This document shows, piece by piece, positions 37,770 to 45,758 of a DNA stretch of 49,330 nucleotides. A program made the position numbers and the translations under genes. This DNA is from Gloeocapsa sp. DLM2.Bin57. GTDB lineage: Bacteria; Cyanobacteriota; Cyanobacteriia; Cyanobacteriales; Gloeocapsaceae. Within the stretch, counting starts at the first letter, position 1; every line of letters begins with the position of its first letter. The notes under the pieces are model-generated. The model was not told the origin of the DNA. It searched no databases and saw nothing but the letters and a program-made list of their open reading frames with translations. The stretch spans positions 1 through 49,330 of the forward strand of contig RECR01000085.1 of the NCBI GenBank assembly GCA_007693955.1. The letters are read 5' to 3'.

Positions 37770-38513
37770 TTTAACTAAATCACCTAAAGCAATGGTTTTA
37801 TTTACTTGATTCTCTGCTATACGGGTATTGATTGCTAGTCGGAAAAAGTGGTTAAAGTGTGTTGTATCTACGTATGCTGGTAAATTATTTTTTCTGTTGG
37901 TTGTAAAAATCTTCTGAAAATTACTGTAAACTTCTCCTGTCTGTGAATCCCTAGTAACCACAACACAACGTTGACAGGGATTGATTCCACTTACTTCTAC
38001 CAATCCAATCAGAAATGATTTTCCAATCAGGGTATCTTCCCAAAAAGGAGGAACTCCAGTAATTTCAATATTAGCGCGAAATCTAGCGCGGACTTCTTCT
38101 ACAGAAAGATTTTCATACCATGAAGCTATTGTTTCTAAAGTAGCCTTACTGATAATCGTTGGTCCTGGTGAGATGGTATCATCGGGGAAACCTGTATCTG
38201 GATTTTCTCTTATTTGTACAGTAAACCCAAAGTATTCACTTAAACAAGATTCTAGTTTATCTCTGTCTCTATCTAGGTGAAAAGATTGTTCTTCTCCTAA
38301 ATAGATAGTTTGATTATTGAGAGTAAATCTGGTACGTAATTGATGAATCTTTGGTTGACGTTTCCCATTGACAAAGTTACCCTCTTGGTCAAAAATAGCT
38401 AATTGGCGATCGCCTGCTAATGCTCCACTAGATAAAACCTTAACTTTATCAACCTTAACGCTATCTAAGGATTTAATGGGATATATTAATAATCGATCAA
38501 CTGACGCAATCAT
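37764..38513 (-). CDS. MOSC domain protein
   Basis: It has the MOSC N-terminal beta-barrel (VDRLLIYPIKSLDSVKVDKV, about 4-110) and the MOSC domain (about 115-249). The cysteine proposed to carry sulfur in the family is in SGINPCQRCVVVTRD. Such proteins act in molybdenum-cofactor-linked chemistry, for example as amidoxime-reducing-type or sulfur carriers; the exact role is unknown. I start at the ATG 38513 (249 aa), not at the TTG two codons upstream. Its start lies 14 bases from the divergent gene, so each promoter must lie inside the other gene. Confidence 0.83.
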   Translation of the reverse strand: MIASVDRLLIYPIKSLDSVKVDKVKVLSSGALAGDRQLAIFDQEGNFVNGKRQPKIHQLRTRFTLNNQTIYLGEEQSFHLDRDRDKLESCLSEYFGFTVQIRENPDTGFPDDTISPGPTIISKATLETIASWYENLSVEEVRARFRANIEITGVPPFWEDTLIGKSFLIGLVEVSGINPCQRCVVVTRDSQTGEVYSNFQKIFTTNRKNNLPAYVDTTHFNHFFRLAINTRIAENQVNKTIALGDLVKL

Positions 38514-38527
38514 TGACAATTTTACTA

Positions 38528-39235
38528 ATGAATAATTTTCAGCAACTATGCTTACTAGCTTTTAGCTTAATTCCTATTACTATACCAGTTTTAGCTCAAA
38601 ACACTCAAGATCAGGTAGCACCTTTAGACCCTTTTGTACTCACAGAGATTAGAGATGCTCCTTTTAGTGAGATTTTTACTATAGAAGATATTAATGGCGA
38701 TAGGGCTTATCTTATCAAAGATAGAGATTTTCTCCCTAGTAATAATAACTTTAGCGTGATTACCCTTTGGGGTGATATTCCTGAGCAAAATATCTTACAG
38801 GTGATTGTACGTTATTGTTTACCTAATCTGACTTTAGGTACTGAGGAAGCTTATTTAAGTGAGTTAATTATACTTGATGGTGATGAGGTTTTATTGACTT
38901 TAAACCACGAAATTGCGAGAACATTGGCTAATCCCCGCAGAATTAGTCCATCCCAACGTATCCCAACTTTTCTCAATAATCCTTTTGATGATCCTTTTTT
39001 TAATCCTTTTTATCTTGAACAATCTTCTACTCCCGCTACTATTCCATCACCTGTTGAGTGTAGCTTTGGTGGTAATCGCTTTGATTTAACTGAATTTAAA
39101 GATGTAATTGCACAACTTCCCGAACAAACTCTGACTCTGCGTTTAGTTTTTAGTAATGGTGTTGTGGAAAATTGGCGCTTGGGTAGAAAAACTGTACAAC
39201 AACTTCCAAAACTTCCCTCAATTTCAGGTCATTGA
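38528..39235 (+). CDS. exported protein of unknown function
   Basis: A signal peptide (1-23, hydrophobic core LCLLAFSLIPITIP, ending VLA before QN) suggests export to the periplasm or thylakoid lumen. The mature part is mixed and beta-rich, with two cysteines (in VRYCLPNL and VECSFGG) that could form a disulfide. A low-complexity stretch PFDDPFFNPFYLEQ is near 157. No family is recognised. The start is ATG 38528 (235 aa); a TTG five codons upstream is less likely. It is monocistronic. The following 230 bases to the next gene contain a purine-rich stretch and a CCCTATATAGGG palindrome at about 39402-39413, but no gene. Confidence 0.65.
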   Translation: MNNFQQLCLLAFSLIPITIPVLAQNTQDQVAPLDPFVLTEIRDAPFSEIFTIEDINGDRAYLIKDRDFLPSNNNFSVITLWGDIPEQNILQVIVRYCLPNLTLGTEEAYLSELIILDGDEVLLTLNHEIARTLANPRRISPSQRIPTFLNNPFDDPFFNPFYLEQSSTPATIPSPVECSFGGNRFDLTEFKDVIAQLPEQTLTLRLVFSNGVVENWRLGRKTVQQLPKLPSISGH

Positions 39236-39465
39236 CAATAAAAATGAGATAAGGTAAGAGGAAGCCAATATTTATACTACTTAAGTAAGTAAAAGACATA
39301 AATAAACTTTTTTGGCATAATACATTAGAAAATCTTTCACTTTTTTGAACAGAAAACTACTTTAAACCCATAGCAAATCAAAGTTTGAGATTTATTCAGC
39401 AAGCCCTATATAGGGAAGAGGGAAAGAAATGTAGCATGATAACTCTAAACTCCGAACACCGAACT

Positions 39466-40566
39466 CTACTTTTCAAATTGAGGAGGGATATTTTTGTTCT
39501 CTAAACTCTCTAAAACCGCTTTAGCTGTAGCCGGTGCTAACATAACTCCATTACGATAATGTCCTGTGGCTAATAAGACATTATTATAACCCGTAAGGTT
39601 TTCAATCACAGGAGCAGGTTGATTTTCAGGACGAGGACGTAATCCATACCAAATATTTTGTATTTCTCCTGGGGCTAAATTAGGACAAAAGGCGATCGCC
39701 TTATTTTTAACCATCTCTAAGAGACTAGAATCAGGGATAATTTCTTGATTTTCTCCTAAGCTAAATTCTACCGTAGCCCCTAACCAATATTCACCATTTC
39801 CTAGGGGAACGATATGAACATCATCTCCTGTTATAATCGGTTCAAAGTCTCCTAGACTGTGGGGTAACTTGAGTTGTATTGCTTGTCCTAACACTGGACG
39901 AATAGTCAGAGATTTAACCAAAGGTGTTGAACCAATTCCCGCAGCCACAATCACCCAATCTACATCTAAAATACCTCTAGAGGTGCGAATCTGTCCACAG
40001 TGAGAAGGACTAGTAGTGATTAACTCATCTACTTTAACCTCAAATAGACAATGAACACCACGAGAGATTGCAGCGTTAACTAAAGCTTGGGTAAGGATAG
40101 AGGGGTTAACCTGTCGATCGTCGGGAGAATAAAGAGACGCGAGTATCTCATTTCTGTTTATATCTATTTGAGGACAACGTCGCTTAATTTGGTCTAAATC
40201 CCAGATTTCCAGATTTAAACCCTGTTCTTGTCTAATTTTGACTAATTGTTGCCATTTAGCTAACTCTGACTCATTACTAGTTAGTTTAAGAATACCTTGA
40301 CGATGATAGGGAATCTTTAAACCAGTAAGAGACTCTAATTCTGGTATCCAAGTATCATAGAGTTGCAGACTGGAGTAACGTAATTGCCAAGCTCTACCCT
40401 TGAACTTATGACTAATTATCCCCATCATTATACCCAAAGCGGCACCAGTTGCACCAGCGCCAGGTTGTTTTTGGTCAATGAGAGTAACTTGATAATCATG
40501 TTTACTCAATTCGTAGGCGATCGCCGCGCCAATTACTCCACATCCAATTACTGCAACACTACTCAT
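39466..40566 (-). CDS. FAD-dependent amine oxidoreductase (glycine/D-amino acid oxidase family)
   Basis: The dinucleotide-binding motif VAVIGCGVIGAAIAYEL (G8, G10, G13) and LIDQ at the end of the second strand place it in the DAO family. IVAAGIGSTPLV and the C-terminal NVLLATGHYRNGVMLAPAT are the second FAD-contact region. At 366 aa it matches ThiO-type glycine oxidases, which feed thiazole synthesis in thiamin production. In some cyanobacteria ThiO is fused to ThiG; here it stands alone. A ThiO role is likely but not proven. It starts two bases after psbQ ends, so the two are co-transcribed. Confidence 0.8.
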   Translation of the reverse strand: MSSVAVIGCGVIGAAIAYELSKHDYQVTLIDQKQPGAGATGAALGIMMGIISHKFKGRAWQLRYSSLQLYDTWIPELESLTGLKIPYHRQGILKLTSNESELAKWQQLVKIRQEQGLNLEIWDLDQIKRRCPQIDINRNEILASLYSPDDRQVNPSILTQALVNAAISRGVHCLFEVKVDELITTSPSHCGQIRTSRGILDVDWVIVAAGIGSTPLVKSLTIRPVLGQAIQLKLPHSLGDFEPIITGDDVHIVPLGNGEYWLGATVEFSLGENQEIIPDSSLLEMVKNKAIAFCPNLAPGEIQNIWYGLRPRPENQPAPVIENLTGYNNVLLATGHYRNGVMLAPATAKAVLESLENKNIPPQFEK

Positions 40567-40568
40567 GA

Positions 40569-41027
40569 TTAACTAATTGGTTCAGATTTAGGTATTAAGC
40601 GCAAGAAAGCGTCAAAATGACCTACTGCATCATTATACCTCTGTAAAGCGAGACTAGGATTTTTGGCTTTTGCTTCTGCGTCTAATTCTTCAAAATCACT
40701 AAACAAGTCTTTAATTAACTGAGTAGCTTGTTTTTGATCTTGGGGGAGTAATTCCCGACTTAAATAACTCAGATCACGACGCAATTGACCTAAAGGTCCA
40801 TGAATAAAGCTTCTGGTGTCTATCCAGTCTTGTTCATCGATGAGTCGTTTTAATTTACTCAAATCTTGACGCGCTGATTCAATCGGTGTAACAAATTTTT
40901 GGATACTTTCTATTTTCTCTAGGGTATAGGTAGGTGGTGGGGTATTGACTTGACCACTACTGCAACTCACTAACAGAGTTGTGACTACCACTAAGATTAA
41001 AGCTAATACAGAACGTTTATTGAACAT
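40569..41027 (-). CDS. psbQ: CyanoQ (PsbQ-like) photosystem II lipoprotein
   Basis: CyanoQ is a lumenal lipoprotein that stabilises the oxygen-evolving side of photosystem II. The N-terminal signal ends in the lipobox LVSC with C22 as the lipid-bearing residue. The mature part is a four-helix bundle, with WIDTRSFIHGPLGQLRRDLS (about 69-88) as the family signature. It is 152 aa. It lies 21 bases after a DegT aminotransferase gene and two bases before a FAD oxidase gene, so this PSII subunit shares an operon with metabolic enzymes; the reason is unclear. Confidence 0.9.
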   Translation of the reverse strand: MFNKRSVLALILVVVTTLLVSCSSGQVNTPPPTYTLEKIESIQKFVTPIESARQDLSKLKRLIDEQDWIDTRSFIHGPLGQLRRDLSYLSRELLPQDQKQATQLIKDLFSDFEELDAEAKAKNPSLALQRYNDAVGHFDAFLRLIPKSEPIS

Positions 41028-41048
41028 TTTTCTTTTATTGTTTAACCG

Positions 41049-42224
41049 TCAGTTGAGTTTTTCTGACAAGATTATCTCACATAACGCTTTAACGATAGTC
41101 TCGATCTTTTCTGTGCTAATTTCGGGCCAAATTGGTAAACTGAGAACTTGACTAGCTGATAAATCACTCACAGAATAGTCAGGGTATTGTCCGGCGTAAA
41201 CTGGTAACCTATTTTGGGGGATGGGATAATAAACTACTGAACTAATCCCTTTCGCTGCTAATTCTGCTTGTACTTGGTCTCTTTTTCCGTTGGTAATGCG
41301 AATTGTATATTGATGGAAAACGTGACCATCGATTAATTGAGGAGTGATAATCTCTGGTATCTCTTGTAATAAATTATTATAGGTTTGCGCGACTTGATAT
41401 CTTTGTTGATTCCAGGTTTGGACGTGGGGTAATTTGACTCTGAGAATAGTTGCTTGTAAACTATCTAGTCGAGAGTTATAACCCAAGAGTTCGTTATGAT
41501 ATCTATGTTTGCTACCATGGGTGCGTAACATTGAGGCTAATTCTGCCACCTCAGGATCATTAGTAACGATTAACCCTCCATCTCCATAAGCGCCCAGATT
41601 TTTAGTTGGGAAAAAAGAAAACGCCCCTACATCTCCTATTGTACCTACATACTGACCAGCGAGCGGCTCTCTAGTTGTTGTTGTACATTGTTGTTGACAT
41701 TCTAAACATTTACCCTGATATCTAGCGCCAAAAGCTTGTGCACAATCTTCGATTATTTTTAAATTATATTCTTTAGCTAAGTCCACAATCTCAGCCATAG
41801 CAACAGGACGACCGTACAAATGTACGGGCATAATTGCTTTAGTTTTTGGGGTAATTTGCTCTTTAATGGCTTGAGGATTGATGTTAAATGTCTCTGGGTT
41901 AATATCTACAAAAACAGGTTTAGCCCCAATGTTACTGATTGATTCTGCAGTAGCTACAAAAGAAAAAGGAGTAGTAATTACTTCATCTCCTGGACCTATT
42001 CCTAGGGATCGCATCCCAATCATTAAAGCATCCGTTCCCGAATTTACCCCAATGGCGTATTTTACTCCGAGATATTGGGCGATTTCGGTTTCAAACTCCT
42101 TAACTTCAGGACCGAGAATAAATTGTCCCGAAGCTAAGACCTTGGCGATCGCTGTATCTATTTCTGACTGCAATTGCTGATACTGTTGGGTGAGGTCTAA
42201 TATAGGAATACGATCTTGACTCAT
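41049..42224 (-). CDS. DegT/DnrJ/EryC1/StrS aminotransferase with a Cys-rich insert
   Basis: This is a PLP aminotransferase that usually aminates keto-sugars for surface polysaccharides. D160 in IIEDCAQAFGA contacts the PLP ring nitrogen and K208 in AFSFFPTKNLGAYGDGG forms the Schiff base. Between GARYQGK and YVGTIGD there is an insert of about 18 residues (about 173-191) with C173, C176 and C180, absent from typical members as I know them. At 391 aa it is slightly long for that reason. No sugar-nucleotide genes are adjacent; it is the first gene of an operon with psbQ and a FAD oxidase. Confidence 0.88.
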   Translation of the reverse strand: MSQDRIPILDLTQQYQQLQSEIDTAIAKVLASGQFILGPEVKEFETEIAQYLGVKYAIGVNSGTDALMIGMRSLGIGPGDEVITTPFSFVATAESISNIGAKPVFVDINPETFNINPQAIKEQITPKTKAIMPVHLYGRPVAMAEIVDLAKEYNLKIIEDCAQAFGARYQGKCLECQQQCTTTTREPLAGQYVGTIGDVGAFSFFPTKNLGAYGDGGLIVTNDPEVAELASMLRTHGSKHRYHNELLGYNSRLDSLQATILRVKLPHVQTWNQQRYQVAQTYNNLLQEIPEIITPQLIDGHVFHQYTIRITNGKRDQVQAELAAKGISSVVYYPIPQNRLPVYAGQYPDYSVSDLSASQVLSLPIWPEISTEKIETIVKALCEIILSEKLN

Positions 42225-42294
42225 TATCTAGCTATAGTTTTAGTTAATTTAGTCAATCATCCCATAAATTGTTCTAGTCATTATATCTCTAAGT

Positions 42295-42861
42295 ATGGTT
42301 ACTCTTAATCTAGGACCTATTAAATTAAATACAGAAGATTTTCAGCAATTATGTTACAATAACCCTAGTTTGAAATTAGAACTTACTGCTACAGGAAACT
42401 TGGTTGTAATGACACCGACAGGTGGAGAAAGTGGTATCAGAAATAGTTGGCTGACCACTCAATTAACCCTTTGGGCTAGACAAAATGGTACAGGTGTGGT
42501 TTTTTATTCTTCGACAATGTTTCAGCTTCCTGGTGGTTCTTTTCGTTCACCTGATGCAGCTTGGATTAGTTTAACCCGTTGGAATTTATTATCAGAAGCA
42601 CAAAAACGAACTTTTCCCCCGATTTGTCCTGATTTGGTGATAGAGTTACGTTCTCCTTCTGATAGTCTTAAAGAATTACGGGATAAAATGAAAGAATCTC
42701 AAGATAATGGAGCAGTTTTAGGTTGGTTAATTGATCCTACTAGTAAAACAGTAGAAATTTACCGTCAAGGTGAGTCTCCTGAACTTTTAAATTATCCTAG
42801 TCAGCTATCTGGTGAAAACTTATTAATTGATTTTGTCCTAGATTTAGAAGGAATACTCTGA
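42295..42861 (+). CDS. Uma2-family (DUF820) protein, short form
   Basis: This has the plain nuclease-like domain without the coiled-coil tail of the 26036 gene. FRSPDAAWISLTRW (about 83-96) and CPDLVIELRSPSD (about 110-122) carry the acidic PD-(D/E)XK-type residues, then KMKESQDNGAVLGWLIDP and VEIYRQG. It is 188 aa, the usual family length. It is divergent from the DegT operon and only two bases ahead of the next gene. Its sequence is clearly different from the other Uma2 gene in the window, so the two are not a recent duplication. Confidence 0.85.
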   Translation: MVTLNLGPIKLNTEDFQQLCYNNPSLKLELTATGNLVVMTPTGGESGIRNSWLTTQLTLWARQNGTGVVFYSSTMFQLPGGSFRSPDAAWISLTRWNLLSEAQKRTFPPICPDLVIELRSPSDSLKELRDKMKESQDNGAVLGWLIDPTSKTVEIYRQGESPELLNYPSQLSGENLLIDFVLDLEGIL

Positions 42862-42863
42862 CA

Positions 42864-43505
42864 ATGTCTAAATATGAAATTATAGCTTCCGAACCCCATA
42901 TAGTTATACCTGATGATTATTTTCATTTTGCTATCACCACTGTTAAACGTAAACGCATAGGAGAAATACTCCTAGAAGCTGATTTAGTCTCATCTGCTCA
43001 AATAGAAATAGCTTTACAAGACCAACAAGAATATAATCTACATTTAGGAGAAATTTTAGCTCTACGAGGTTGGATTAAACAAGAAACAGCCGATTTCTTC
43101 GCCCAAACTTGGTGTGAACAAATGAGCGAATCTCAAAAGCTGCCTATAGGATATTATTTAAAAGAAGCTAGATTGTTAACTGAAGAACAAATCGCCATAA
43201 TTCTACAAGAACAAAAGATTCATTGGTTAAAATTTGGCGCGATCGCTGTTTTAAAAGGTTGGCTCAAACAAACTACCGTTGACTTCTTCATTGAGCATCT
43301 TTTTCCTGACAAGAAAGCAGAATCTATCTATGTTCAAAACCCCACAATGCCAACCCAACCTAAAATAATTCAACCCACCGATAATACAGAAATTATTAAA
43401 ATTGTTGAGGAATTAAACCGTGAGCGTGATTATAGCATAATAGAACATGATTTCAGTAAATCAAGCCGAAACAATAATTTTAGACTTAATTCAACCCGTC
43501 ACTGA
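42864..43505 (+). CDS. protein with two tandem MshEN/GspE-N-like repeats
   Basis: Two copies of an about 50-residue unit are visible: RIGEILLEADLVSSAQIEIA followed by LHLGEILALRGWIKQETADF (about 30-80), and PIGYYLKEARLLTEEQIAII followed by LKFGAIAVLKGWLKQTTVDF (about 92-145). The LGEIL-LV-QI-AL pattern resembles the N-terminal domain of type II secretion ATPases (GspE/MshE), which can bind cyclic di-GMP, but the arginine-rich binding motif is not clear here. There is no ATPase domain. The tail (about 155-213) is polar and poorly conserved in appearance. Its 3' end overlaps moeA by 59 bases. The function is unknown. Confidence 0.65.
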   Translation: MSKYEIIASEPHIVIPDDYFHFAITTVKRKRIGEILLEADLVSSAQIEIALQDQQEYNLHLGEILALRGWIKQETADFFAQTWCEQMSESQKLPIGYYLKEARLLTEEQIAIILQEQKIHWLKFGAIAVLKGWLKQTTVDFFIEHLFPDKKAESIYVQNPTMPTQPKIIQPTDNTEIIKIVEELNRERDYSIIEHDFSKSSRNNNFRLNSTRH

Positions 43506-44658
43506 TACCGAAACAGTAGATTTACATAACGCTGTTACGCGAATTCTCGCCACAGCAATTAAAAGTGATCTAGACTTCCCCTATTGGGATAACTCAGCGA
43601 TGGATGGTTATGCGGTGCGTTACGAAGACGTAACTAACCCACCCCTTAACTTAACCATAGTTGCAGAAATCCCCGCGGGAAAAGTACCTCAAAAAACTAT
43701 CTCTCAAGGAGAAGCAGCTAGAATATACACCGGGGGAATGCTTCCACCAGGAGCAGATACTATTATAATGCAAGAATATACTCAACGTCAAGGCGATCGC
43801 TTAGTAATTCTAAAAGCACCAAAAGCACCTCAAGCCTTCGTTAGAAAAAAAGGAGAATATTATCAACCAGGAAACCCCCTACTCAAAGAAGGAATAACTC
43901 TTTCTGCAGCCGAAATAGCTGTGTTAGCAACAATACAAGTTATAGACATCCCCGTAAAAAGACGTCCTAAAGTAGCTATTCTCTCTACAGGAGACGAGTT
44001 AGTCAACCCCAGTCAACCATTACAACCAGGAAAAATCATCGACTCTAATCAATATGCTCTCTACGCTTTTGTCTTGAGTCAAGGAGCAATTCCCATACCC
44101 CTAGGTATAGTACCAGATAACCCCGAGGAATTGCGCGATAAAATTAGTCAAGCTATTGAAGTAGCAGACATAGTCTTATCCACAGGAGGAGTTTCAGTAG
44201 GGAGTTATGATTATGTAGAACAAATCCTCAAAGAATTAGGAGCAAAAATAGCAATCAGTAGCGTTGCGGTTAAACCAGGTAAACCCCTAACCGTAGCTAA
44301 ATTTCCTCAAGGTTGTGTCTATTTTGGCATACCAGGAAATCCCGTCTCAGCTTTGGTAAGTTGTTGGCGTTTTGTCCAACCGGCGATCGCTAAACTTTCA
44401 GGAAAGCAACAACCCTGGATACCCCAATGGTTAGCAGCAGAAAATTTACAAACCCTTAAAAGTACAAGCGATCGTGAAACCTATGTTTGGGGTAGATTAA
44501 ATATCCATCAGGGAGTTTATCAATTTAAACTAGCTTCAGGTAGTCAAAACTCGGGTAACCTAATTAACCTAGCACAAACCAACGCTATAGCAGTTATCCC
44601 TAGAGGTAACAATACTATAGTAGAGGGAGACAAGATTATGACCTTGATAACTAAATGA
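43447..44658 (+). CDS. moeA: molybdopterin molybdenumtransferase MoeA
   Basis: MoeA inserts molybdate into adenylated molybdopterin to finish the molybdenum cofactor. WDNSAMDGYAVRYEDV (47-62), ILSTGDELV, VLSTGGVSVGSYDYV and FGIPGNPVSALVSCW are the conserved active-site segments, and all are intact. It is 403 aa. The start MISVNQAETIILDLIQPV matches family N-termini, so the 59-base overlap with the preceding gene is probably real. It overlaps the next gene by four bases (ATGA). Confidence 0.95.
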   Translation: MISVNQAETIILDLIQPVTDTETVDLHNAVTRILATAIKSDLDFPYWDNSAMDGYAVRYEDVTNPPLNLTIVAEIPAGKVPQKTISQGEAARIYTGGMLPPGADTIIMQEYTQRQGDRLVILKAPKAPQAFVRKKGEYYQPGNPLLKEGITLSAAEIAVLATIQVIDIPVKRRPKVAILSTGDELVNPSQPLQPGKIIDSNQYALYAFVLSQGAIPIPLGIVPDNPEELRDKISQAIEVADIVLSTGGVSVGSYDYVEQILKELGAKIAISSVAVKPGKPLTVAKFPQGCVYFGIPGNPVSALVSCWRFVQPAIAKLSGKQQPWIPQWLAAENLQTLKSTSDRETYVWGRLNIHQGVYQFKLASGSQNSGNLINLAQTNAIAVIPRGNNTIVEGDKIMTLITK

Positions 44659-45062
44659 GTAAAGCAACTTTTTGGTCAATTGCAACTATTCCAGGAATAA
44701 AACCAACAGAAGTAAATCTTTTACAAACTCAAGGAATCGAAACAACCCAAGACTTATTAAGCAAAACCAGAAATCAACAACATCAAGAAGCTTTAGCTAG
44801 GGAATTAAAAATAGAATATCGTTATCTACGCAAATGGATAGCATTAGCCGATTTAGCCCGAATTCCTAGCGTAGGATGTACTTACGCAGGATTATTATTA
44901 CACAGTGGTATTATTTCTGTTTCACAATTAAGTCAAACACCAGTTAATCGCTTACGTCAACAAATTCTGAGAATGCAAGTGGCAACTATGCAGCGTAAAG
45001 ATTTATGTCCTCCTGTAGAATTAGTACAACAATGGTTAATAGAAGCAAAATCCCTCATTTAA
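44655..45062 (+). CDS. DUF4332 helix-hairpin-helix-like protein
   Basis: The protein has two helix-hairpin-helix-like units: IPGIKPTEVNLLQTQGIETT (about 13-32) and RIPSVGCTYAGLLLHSGIIS (about 69-88), the pattern of DUF4332. Such repeats bind nucleic acid nonspecifically in other proteins, but no function is established for this domain family. It is 135 aa. It is translationally coupled to moeA by an ATGA overlap. No signal peptide or membrane segment is present. Confidence 0.75.
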   Translation: MSKATFWSIATIPGIKPTEVNLLQTQGIETTQDLLSKTRNQQHQEALARELKIEYRYLRKWIALADLARIPSVGCTYAGLLLHSGIISVSQLSQTPVNRLRQQILRMQVATMQRKDLCPPVELVQQWLIEAKSLI

Positions 45063-45140
45063 GGTTACTATTACTAGCGCTTTCAGTGTAAACCCTTTCT
45101 ATGCTATCGTTAAGAACAGGGTTTTAAAATTATTTTTCTG

Positions 45141-45707
45141 ATGACCAAGCGATCGCCAATTCATCCCAGGGTCAAAATAGCTTTAAGTAGTCTAGACCTA
45201 GAAATTGAAGCAGAAATAAACAGATATCAGTGTCAAAAGCCATCTCAACCGCCTAAAAACAGTTTTTCAAGGCAAAATATGGCGATTATCCCTCAAGACA
45301 ATAGTTACAATTCAGAAGAAATAGAAATCTGGCATCATCAAGTTGTTACTACCATATCAGAGCAACCAGTAACTCAAGCTCTTGCTATATTCAAAAAACC
45401 TTTGGGGATAGCCTCGTTAATCATCACTATAATTAGTAGTGGCTTACTAGGTATCAACTTAACCAAACCAGTACAACTAAAATCAAACCTACAACCCCCA
45501 GAATCTCTAGCTACACCAGCTTTAGTTGAAGGTATTAATTTAGCTAGCGAAGTACAAGAATTAAACTTAAAAACCCTGAGTAGTCTAACTAATCCCCAAA
45601 CCCAGCTAGTTACTGAGGAACAAAGGCTAAACAACAGTAACAGACAACCCCCATCTCAACTATTCAATCAGTTACGATTAGATCAAACTAGCGAAAGAAA
45701 TTTTTAA
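45141..45707 (+). CDS. single-span membrane protein of unknown function
   Basis: The N-terminal part has RVKIALSSLDLEIEAEINRY (about 10-29), a helix that I associate with a family of conserved cyanobacterial hypothetical proteins. One membrane segment (about 87-106, LGIASLIITIISSGLLGINL) follows, with a polar serine/asparagine/glutamine-rich tail outside. It is 188 aa. It starts 78 bases after the DUF4332 gene and ends 51 bases before hemL. The function is unknown; a role as a small scaffold is only a guess. Confidence 0.6.
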   Translation: MTKRSPIHPRVKIALSSLDLEIEAEINRYQCQKPSQPPKNSFSRQNMAIIPQDNSYNSEEIEIWHHQVVTTISEQPVTQALAIFKKPLGIASLIITIISSGLLGINLTKPVQLKSNLQPPESLATPALVEGINLASEVQELNLKTLSSLTNPQTQLVTEEQRLNNSNRQPPSQLFNQLRLDQTSERNF

Positions 45708-45758
45708 AGTGTTGCGAAATTATCTTACCCTAAAAAAAGTACAGTAGAGGAAAAGCAA

